From: JAGOPY01 sp964619555
Lineage (GTDB): Bacteria; Bacteroidota; Bacteroidia; Bacteroidales; JAGOPY01
NCBI GenBank assembly: GCA_964619555.1
Contig: CAZUDV010000006.1
Span: 183,840-247,839 of the forward strand
Direction: 5' to 3'
Length of the DNA stretch: 64,000 nucleotides
The notes below the pieces were generated by a model. It saw only the letters and a list, made by a program, of their open reading frames with translations. It searched no databases and had not been told where the DNA came from. Position 1 is the first letter of the stretch. Each line of letters starts with the position of its first letter. The position numbers were made by a program, and so were the translations under genes. Shown here piece by piece: positions 52,650-58,548 of this stretch.

Positions 52650-52902
52650 GCTTTGCTTTTTCAATTGCATTCATCAGCCCTTCGATGGTCGTAAGATCAC
52701 CCTTTTCAATGGCTGATTCAAAGTCTATCTCACAATTTGCCGCCTTTTCAAAAGCTGAAACTATTTCGACGAATTCCAGGGAATTGACCAGTCCGCTTTT
52801 GACCAGGTCGAAATGCCCCTTCAGTTCATCAGGCCGGATACTGAAGCGTTCGAGTTTTCCGGCAAGCAAATCAAACAAGATTTTTCTGGTATTATTTTCC
52901 AT
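52636..52902 (-). CDS. Acyl/aminoacyl carrier protein (operon gene 3)
   Basis: 88 residues, four-helix carrier protein. The phosphopantetheine serine is S41 in FDLVKSGLVNSLEFVEIVSAF. Downstream acidic helix III (CEIDFESAIEKGDLTTIEGLMNAIEKAK) matches DltC/ACP families. It overlaps the ligase gene by 11 bases, as DltA and DltC-type pairs often do, so S41 is likely charged by that ligase. Confidence 0.88.
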   Translation of the reverse strand: MENNTRKILFDLLAGKLERFSIRPDELKGHFDLVKSGLVNSLEFVEIVSAFEKAANCEIDFESAIEKGDLTTIEGLMNAIEKAKHDRA

Positions 52903-54376
52903 TCAGATATTCTTTCTTTAAAACGGATTGATCAATTTTTCCATTGAGATTCAGGGGGAATTCATCAACAAAAATAATCTTTCCGGGCATCATATACCAG
53001 GGCAGGTTTTCCCGGCAATGAGCAGCAATTTCAAAACTTTCCGGAATCGAACCTTTTTCAGGTAAAACGAAAGCAATCAACGGATTGCCCGGATAGGACA
53101 GATCATCGTGCAAGACTACGGTCTGAGCAACAGAATTGAGATTGTTGATGGTGTACTCAATTTCCTTCAGGTTCACCCGGTATCCGGAGACTTTCACTTC
53201 CGAATCCAGGCGACCGGTATAGAACAGATCGCCATCCTTATCGGCGTAGACGATATCGCCTGTTTTGTAATACAATGCATTAGATTGATTATCAAAGAAG
53301 AAAGCTTGTTTATCCGCTTCCGGATTTTCAAAATAAGAGGAGATAACCTGTATTCCTTTCAGGCAGAGTTCACCCGGGGCAGGGATGCTGATTTCATCAT
53401 CAACCTGTGAAGTCATTAAAATTTTATAGTCGTTGTTCTCGAATATTTTTCCAATCGATACAATTCCAAGATCCTGCTTCGCATCCCTCATTTCCACAGG
53501 CAATTCGTAGTGAGAGATGGCGATGGTTGCTTCGGTAGGGCCATAGAGGTTAATGATCCGGGAACCGGGCACGGCATTTTGCCAGTCGTAAGCAGTTCTG
53601 GCATAAAGGGGTTCTCCGCAAAAAAAACTATAGCGGATAGAAGGGAATGCATTTTCTTTCAGCATTCTCATCCGGCCCATAAGGTTTATGACAGATGGAA
53701 CTGAAAACCAGACTGTTGGTTTCTTTTCGCGAATAAATTTCACCAAATGGAATGAGGTTGCATCTTCCGGTACACAAAGACAGGCGCCGGCTGACCAGCA
53801 TAAGAACAGATCGTGCACGCTCAGGTCGAATGTTAGATCGAAGTTCTGAGTAAACCGGTCATCGGGATTAAAGTCGTAAGCAGCCAGCAAGTATTCCAGG
53901 TATGCCGAAACATTTCTTTGCGATATCTGCACTCCTTTTGGCAGGCCGGTAGTACCTGAAGTAAACAGCAGGTAAGCCGGATCAGGTGGCCTGGCAACCT
54001 GTGAGGTCACCTGTGAGGTCACCTGTGAGGTCAGTTTCCCCTCCCTGATCAAAGTACTTACCCCGGCTTTTTCCATCATATAGTGATTTCTTGCGTCCGG
54101 GAAATTCGGATTGAGGGGCAGGTAACCTTTACCGGACATGAGGATGCCCAGTATGGCAGCATAACACTCCATCGATTTATCTGCCCAAACCGCTGCAAAG
54201 GGCCGGTCATCCGAGGAACTCCGGATCAGATCTGCAAATTGGCCGGCCGATTCGGCCAATTGACCGTAGGTCAGTATGACAGGTCCCTTTTCGATGGCTG
54301 GCCGGTCGGGGAACTTTGCGGCGGATTCCAGGAATCTTTGCGCCATGGTTTTGTATGGACTATAGGCATCCTGCAT
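52892..54376 (-). CDS. AMP-forming adenylation enzyme, DltA/NRPS-like (operon gene 2)
   Basis: 494 residues from the ATG at 54376, two bases after the preceding stop. Core motifs: A3 LLFTSGTTGLPKGVQIS, A4/A5 FTQNFDLTFDLSVHDLF and NLYGPTEATIAIS, A7 YYKTGDI, A8 GRLDSEVKVSGYRVNLKEIE, A10 NLNGKID with catalytic Lys480. It activates an amino or carboxylic acid and loads it on the adjacent carrier protein. Residues 116-127 are three in-frame TSQV repeats encoded by three exact 12-base repeats just before the A3 loop, an unusual insertion. A related TSQV occurs later in the protein. Confidence 0.88.
   Translation of the reverse strand: MQDAYSPYKTMAQRFLESAAKFPDRPAIEKGPVILTYGQLAESAGQFADLIRSSSDDRPFAAVWADKSMECYAAILGILMSGKGYLPLNPNFPDARNHYMMEKAGVSTLIREGKLTSQVTSQVTSQVARPPDPAYLLFTSGTTGLPKGVQISQRNVSAYLEYLLAAYDFNPDDRFTQNFDLTFDLSVHDLFLCWSAGACLCVPEDATSFHLVKFIREKKPTVWFSVPSVINLMGRMRMLKENAFPSIRYSFFCGEPLYARTAYDWQNAVPGSRIINLYGPTEATIAISHYELPVEMRDAKQDLGIVSIGKIFENNDYKILMTSQVDDEISIPAPGELCLKGIQVISSYFENPEADKQAFFFDNQSNALYYKTGDIVYADKDGDLFYTGRLDSEVKVSGYRVNLKEIEYTINNLNSVAQTVVLHDDLSYPGNPLIAFVLPEKGSIPESFEIAAHCRENLPWYMMPGKIIFVDEFPLNLNGKIDQSVLKKEYLNGK
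53998..54033. repeat. Three exact 12-base tandem repeats inside the adenylation gene
   Basis: CCTGTGAGGTCA repeated three times, encoding TSQV on the minus strand. A fourth copy with one mismatch (CCTGTGAAGTCA) is at 53404-53415 in the same gene and the same frame. Confidence 0.85.
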
Positions 54377-54378
54377 GA

Positions 54379-55572
54379 TCAGCCCTCTTCTATCATTAAA
54401 AGTGCATCGCAAAAGAATTTGGTTGCCCAGTTGGGGAAAGCAAACGGCTCATATCGCCCCCAAATGGGGTAAGAACCCGGAATGGCACCGCCGGTCATTA
54501 CCCGTTCCGTGGTTTCACGGGATTGTATCGAGATCAGGTAATTGATCATACGATTTGATGCTACTCCGAAATCATCCCCGAATTCTTGTTGACAGAGTTT
54601 CTTCCAAACGATTGCCATCTGGGCACCGCCGGTGCAGATAAAAAACTCCCTGCCATGCCAACTGCGGTCATAACGGCCATTGAGGCTCCCATACGAAAGG
54701 AAGATATCTTTCAATCGGCCTGCTCCTGTGGCTGCTGCCTGTATATATCGGCCATCATCCAGAAGAACTGAGCAATCTATCAAACCATCCAGCGTATAGG
54801 CGATTGTGTGAAGGATCGGCTTGTCATTCCTTTTTATAGTATTATCGCAATCTTCAAACCAGCCATTGGGCAACATTTTCCGGTTCACTACCCAATCCAG
54901 GTTCCTGATGGCAGCTTCCCGGAAGATCGCATTACCGGACAACTGCGACAATTCAATCAGGGGCGCATCTACAAAAGTGTCATATACCCTGGCCTGTTCC
55001 ATCAGTGCATGCTGTTTCCAGTATCCATCCGGATGCTGGATCCGGATCAACCAGTGACCCGCTTTTTCAGCCGATTCCAGGTACTTTTTATCTCCGGAGT
55101 ATTTATAGGCGGCAATCATACCCCTGATGACCTGACCTGTATTGAAAACGATCTCCCGTTTGTTTTCATTAATCCTTCCTCCCTGCCACCCCCCGCTTTC
55201 CTTCTGAATCTCCAGCAGAAAATCTGCAGCTTTCACAGCAGCATCAATGGCAGGAGGAAATTGATACTTCGCATGATAATTGATCAGGGTGGGTAAGATA
55301 TAACCGGTAGTTTCCGGATAGGAAGAAGACCAGCCATTAGCCAGGTGATAGGAACAAAAACCACTGTCAATCGTCGCTTTCTGTGCTGTTATCAGCCAAT
55401 TTATCCCGGCTTCAAGGGCATTTCTTACCTCCCATCCTGGCAAATCCGCACGGTCAGCCTTTCTGGCTCCAAATAAATAATACCGCCTGAAGTCGGACCA
55501 TAATAACCGACGTTCAGGACGTAAAGCCGTTTTCAGAAAATAAATGGCGTATAACTTTAAGCTTTGAAGCAT
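54379..55572 (-). CDS. Alpha/alpha-toroid protein of unknown function (operon gene 1)
   Basis: 397 residues. Repeated helix pairs with Trp/Gly turns: GINWLITAQKATIDSGFCSYHLANGWSSSYPETTGYILPTLINY, AADFLLEIQKESGGWQGG, FNTGQVIRGMIAAYKYSGDKKYLESAEKAGHWLIRIQHPDGYWKQ, RNLDWVVNRKMLPNGWFEDCD. This is the pattern of six-hairpin (alpha/alpha) toroids such as polysaccharide lyases, C5-epimerases and prenyl cyclases. I cannot name the reaction. No signal peptide is obvious. First gene of the operon, with the promoter box 46 bases upstream. Confidence 0.65.
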   Translation of the reverse strand: MLQSLKLYAIYFLKTALRPERRLLWSDFRRYYLFGARKADRADLPGWEVRNALEAGINWLITAQKATIDSGFCSYHLANGWSSSYPETTGYILPTLINYHAKYQFPPAIDAAVKAADFLLEIQKESGGWQGGRINENKREIVFNTGQVIRGMIAAYKYSGDKKYLESAEKAGHWLIRIQHPDGYWKQHALMEQARVYDTFVDAPLIELSQLSGNAIFREAAIRNLDWVVNRKMLPNGWFEDCDNTIKRNDKPILHTIAYTLDGLIDCSVLLDDGRYIQAAATGAGRLKDIFLSYGSLNGRYDRSWHGREFFICTGGAQMAIVWKKLCQQEFGDDFGVASNRMINYLISIQSRETTERVMTGGAIPGSYPIWGRYEPFAFPNWATKFFCDALLMIEEG

Positions 55573-55617
55573 TGGGGCCCAATGGTTTCAGCATCCCATA
55601 AATTTGGAATACCGAAA

Positions 55618-55625
55618 CAAAGATA
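55618..55625 (-). promoter_or_regulatory. -7 box of the seven-gene operon
   Basis: TATCTTTG on the minus strand, exact TAnnTTTG match, about 46 bases before the first gene. No -33 element is evident. Confidence 0.6.
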
Positions 55626-55652
55626 CTTAAGTCTTTTAAAAGGAAATCTTAC

Positions 55653-55660
55653 TATTTTTG
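55653..55660 (+). promoter_or_regulatory. -7 box of dnaX
   Basis: TATTTTTG, 27 bases before the dnaX ATG at 55687. It supports that start over the longer frame beginning 55564. Confidence 0.6.
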
Positions 55661-55686
55661 AGCGGCAGGAAAGCCCTGAAAAATCT

Positions 55687-57471
55687 ATGGATAATTTTGT
55701 CGTATCAGCCAGGAAATACCGGCCTTCCACATTCGACAGCGTGGTTGGCCAGGAATCGATCACATCAACCTTAAAAAATGCCATCCGGAACAAACAACTG
55801 GCACAGGCTTTCCTTTTTTGCGGCCCCAGGGGTGTCGGAAAAACCACGTGTGCCCGGATCCTGGCGAAGACCATTAACTGCTTCAATCCGGTCAACCAGG
55901 TCGAGGCCTGCAATACCTGCGAGTCTTGCCTGTCATTCAACCGGTCGGCTTCTTTCAATATCCATGAACTCGATGCCGCCTCAAATAATTCGGTGGAAGA
56001 TATCCGCAACCTGGTGGAACAGGTCCGGATCCCGCCTCAGGTTGGCAGGTACAAGGTCTATATCATCGATGAGGTCCATATGCTATCAGCAGCGGCGTTT
56101 AACGCCTTCCTGAAAACTCTGGAAGAGCCTCCCGATTATGCCAAATTCATCCTGGCCACAACTGAAAAGCATAAAATTATCCCAACCATTCTTTCCCGGT
56201 GCCAGATATTTGATTTCCGCAGGATAGTCGTTAAGGACATTGCTGACCACCTGGCTTATGTTGCTAAGAATGAAGGAGTAACGGTTGAGGAGGAAGCCCT
56301 TCATGTCATAGCACAGAAGGCAGATGGCGCTATGCGGGATGCGCTTTCCTTTTTTGACCAGCTGGTTAGTTTTGCCGGAGACAACCTGACCTATGCCATG
56401 GTCACGGAACATCTCAACATTCTGGACCATACTTATTATTTCCGGATCATGGACCAGGTGCTCAACCAGGATACGACAGGTATTTTGTTGACCATCAACG
56501 AGATTATTGACAGGGGTTTCGACGGGCAGCATTTCCTGATCGGTTTCGGAGAACATCTGAGGAGCCTTTTGGTCAGTAAAGATCCGGCAACGGTCAAACT
56601 GATGGAAGTGAGCCAGAACCTGCAGGAAAAATACCTGCAACAGGCTGCCCGCTGCTCCCCGGCCCTCCTGCTCAAAGCCCTGGAGATCCATAACCAGCAC
56701 GACCAGGGCTATCGCACGAGTAACAACAAACGTCTGCAACTGGAGTTATGTCTGCTTCAGATCTGCACAGCCGCTGCCGTTACCCAACCTCTGGCAGAAG
56801 AAAAAAAAAACTCTCTGATTCCGCCTGAAGGCGGTCAGCAGTCGGCGGTCGGCGGTCGGCAGTCGGCGGTCGGCGGTCAGCAGTCGGCGGTCGGCGGTCA
56901 GCAGTCGGCGGTCGGCAGTCGGCAGTCGGCGGTCGGCGGTCAGCAGTCGGAGTCTGGTAGTTTTCCAACTGTCAAAAAGACGCAGAATGAAGTATCAGCG
57001 TCAACTCCCGGGACTTCCAGAACCATTTCGATCAAATTGGAAAATCATCGCCCCAGACAGTCAAATGGAAATGCTGAACCTGATAATCCCACGATTGTTC
57101 TGCAAAAGGAATTTACCCAGGAAAAACTGGATAAAGTATGGACCTATTACACGGAAAGCATTGCTGGTCAATATCCCAATTTTTACAGTATTTTATCCAC
57201 CCGGAAACCAGTTTTGAAAGACAATTTCGTGATCGAACTGCTATTGGATAACCGGGCACAGGAGATGACTTTACGTGATAGAAAAAGCGATCTTATCGAG
57301 TTCCTTCGAAGTGAACTGCAAAATCAAAAAATCATACTGGATTCGATCCTCGTGGAGAGCGATTCACCATCAAAACCTTACACTCCCGAGGAAAAATTCA
57401 AAGCCATGGCCGAAAAGAATCCCTCTCTTAATTCCCTTAAGGATAAACTGGACCTGGAACTGGAGCTATAG
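55687..57471 (+). CDS. dnaX: DNA polymerase III subunit tau (with possible gamma form)
   Basis: Clamp-loader ATPase that also tethers the polymerase. 594 residues from the ATG at 55687 (MDNFVVSARKYRPSTFDSVVGQ). Walker A GPRGVGKTT, zinc-binding CNTCESC, Walker B IIDEVHML, sensor 1 FILATTEKHKIIPTILSRCQIFDF, arginine-finger SRC. Domain III ends near residue 365. An A10 run follows at 56801-56810, then a heptamer-repeat-encoded QSAVGG tract (residues ~382-421), a linker and the tau-specific C-terminal domain (EKLDKVWTYYTESIAGQYPNFYSILSTRKP). A slip at A10 in either direction gives a stop within six codons. Confidence 0.95.
   Translation: MDNFVVSARKYRPSTFDSVVGQESITSTLKNAIRNKQLAQAFLFCGPRGVGKTTCARILAKTINCFNPVNQVEACNTCESCLSFNRSASFNIHELDAASNNSVEDIRNLVEQVRIPPQVGRYKVYIIDEVHMLSAAAFNAFLKTLEEPPDYAKFILATTEKHKIIPTILSRCQIFDFRRIVVKDIADHLAYVAKNEGVTVEEEALHVIAQKADGAMRDALSFFDQLVSFAGDNLTYAMVTEHLNILDHTYYFRIMDQVLNQDTTGILLTINEIIDRGFDGQHFLIGFGEHLRSLLVSKDPATVKLMEVSQNLQEKYLQQAARCSPALLLKALEIHNQHDQGYRTSNNKRLQLELCLLQICTAAAVTQPLAEEKKNSLIPPEGGQQSAVGGRQSAVGGQQSAVGGQQSAVGSRQSAVGGQQSESGSFPTVKKTQNEVSASTPGTSRTISIKLENHRPRQSNGNAEPDNPTIVLQKEFTQEKLDKVWTYYTESIAGQYPNFYSILSTRKPVLKDNFVIELLLDNRAQEMTLRDRKSDLIEFLRSELQNQKIILDSILVESDSPSKPYTPEEKFKAMAEKNPSLNSLKDKLDLELEL
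56801..56810 (+). promoter_or_regulatory. A10 slippage tract in dnaX
   Basis: Ten A residues read GAA GAA AAA AAA AAC in frame. Removing one A gives TGA at 56816-56818; adding one gives TGA at 56826-56828. Either would make a protein of about 375-380 residues that ends after domain III, the size expected for gamma. Confidence 0.55.
56832..56950. repeat. Heptamer tandem repeat array 5 (CGGTCGG type) inside dnaX
   Basis: Seventeen contiguous 7-mers of CGGTCGG, CAGTCGG and CGGTCAG, 119 bases. In frame they encode QQSAVGG/RQSAVGG with a 7-residue period (three heptamers = 21 bases = 7 codons). It follows the A10 tract by 22 bases. Confidence 0.9.
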
Positions 57472-57511
57472 CCCGGATTGGAACAGTTAAATCCTTTCAA
57501 CTGTTAACCTG

Positions 57512-57573
57512 AAAACTCAACTTTGAATCCTAAAACTCAACTTTGAACCTTGAACTTTGAATTTTGAACTGAC
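57512..57573. repeat. Degenerate repeat between dnaX and the methyltransferase, with heptamer array 6 (AACTTTG type)
   Basis: A 16-base direct repeat (57512-57527 and 57532-57547) runs into five contiguous 7-mers from 57539: AACTTTG, AACCTTG, AACTTTG, AATTTTG, AACTGAC. It fills the convergent intergenic space. Confidence 0.65.
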
Positions 57574-57574
57574 T

Positions 57575-58426
57575 TCAGTGGTTCCCGCAACAGACATGAT
57601 CTTCCTCACCTGCATGGCAACATGGTTTTGAAGCAGTCAGAGTTACGACGTAAATACCGGGTTCTCCTTCCCTGAATTCCTTTGCTTCTTCCGGAGGAAG
57701 ATAATAATGCAGCATGGCATCCGGTAATTCCAGTTTTTTCTGTTCATACACCATAACATCCTCAAATCCAGCCTGATCAAGCATGTGAACATATTGTTCC
57801 AAAGTCTGGCTACCGGCCATACAACCTACGTACATTTCCGCATCCAGTTTAAGTCCTTTGGGCATTTCGCCTTTTATCATGATCTCGGAAAGGGCCAGGT
57901 GACCATGGTGTTTTAAAATCCGGTAAATCTCCCGGAATGCGGTATTTTTATCGGGGACCATATTCATGATGCCGTTACCGATAACCACATGGGCAGATTT
58001 TTCACTTACCGGCAGGTTTTCGATCTCACCGGTACGGAACTCGACGTTGTTATATCCGGCGGATTCAGCATTCTTACGTGCCTTTTCCACCATTCGGGCC
58101 GTCATGTCCACTCCGATCACTTTACCTGTCGGACCGGTGATCTCGCGGGCCAGGAAACTGTCCATTCCAGCTCCGGCTCCCAGGTCAACCACTGTATCCC
58201 CGGACTTGATGCCAGCGTACCTGGAAGGCATTCCCACACCTAAACCAAGATCAGCATAAGGATGATACCCCGGCTCGTCGTAATATTCGACCTCACCTGT
58301 TGAAGAATGACAACCGCATCCGCTGCCGCAACCACATTCTTCTTCAATAAATTCTTCGCTTTGATAGGCTATATTGTCAAATCTCTGCCTGAGATTATCT
58401 TTTATTTCTTCTGCAGTGTTCTTCAT
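57575..58426 (-). CDS. ArsM-like SAM-dependent methyltransferase
   Basis: 283 residues. SAM site VVDLGAGAGMDSFLA and GVDMTARMVEKARKNA. Overall it follows arsenite S-adenosylmethyltransferase, with an N-terminal cluster CGCGSGCGC (C31-C39) and C-terminal CC pairs. In known ArsM proteins two catalytic Cys lie in NCVINL and in a later GCxxGA. Here the first site reads NGIMNM (Gly152), while the second keeps C202 (YVGCMAG). Arsenic methylation is thus doubtful; another metalloid or thiol chemistry is possible. No ars genes are adjacent. Its -7 box is 22 bases upstream. Confidence 0.75.
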   Translation of the reverse strand: MKNTAEEIKDNLRQRFDNIAYQSEEFIEEECGCGSGCGCHSSTGEVEYYDEPGYHPYADLGLGVGMPSRYAGIKSGDTVVDLGAGAGMDSFLAREITGPTGKVIGVDMTARMVEKARKNAESAGYNNVEFRTGEIENLPVSEKSAHVVIGNGIMNMVPDKNTAFREIYRILKHHGHLALSEIMIKGEMPKGLKLDAEMYVGCMAGSQTLEQYVHMLDQAGFEDVMVYEQKKLELPDAMLHYYLPPEEAKEFREGEPGIYVVTLTASKPCCHAGEEDHVCCGNH

Positions 58427-58447
58427 ATGGAGTTAATTTATGAAGTG

Positions 58448-58455
58448 CAAAAGTA
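58448..58455 (-). promoter_or_regulatory. -7 box of the ArsM-like gene
   Basis: TACTTTTG followed by CAC on the minus strand, 22 bases before the start. Confidence 0.55.
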
Positions 58456-58501
58456 GCCCAGGAAAATCAGGTAAAATGTTAAAATATTGTTAATAAGCAA
58501 T

Positions 58502-58527
58502 CAGGGCAATCCGTCCGGATTGCCCTG
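58502..58527 (-). terminator. Stem-loop after the M16 peptidase gene
   Basis: Perfect 12-bp inverted repeat CAGGGCAATCCG (58502-58513) and CGGATTGCCCTG (58516-58527). It lies about 20 bases beyond the stop of the M16 gene and before the ArsM-like promoter. No strong T-run. Confidence 0.6.
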
Positions 58528-58548
58528 CCTACGACATAGGGATTTTTA

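Noticed and set aside
56780..56968. Minus-strand proline-rich 62-codon frame opposite dnaX
   Set aside because: It is the complement of the heptamer array (PPTADRR repeats) and has no start context or promoter; it is a shadow of dnaX.
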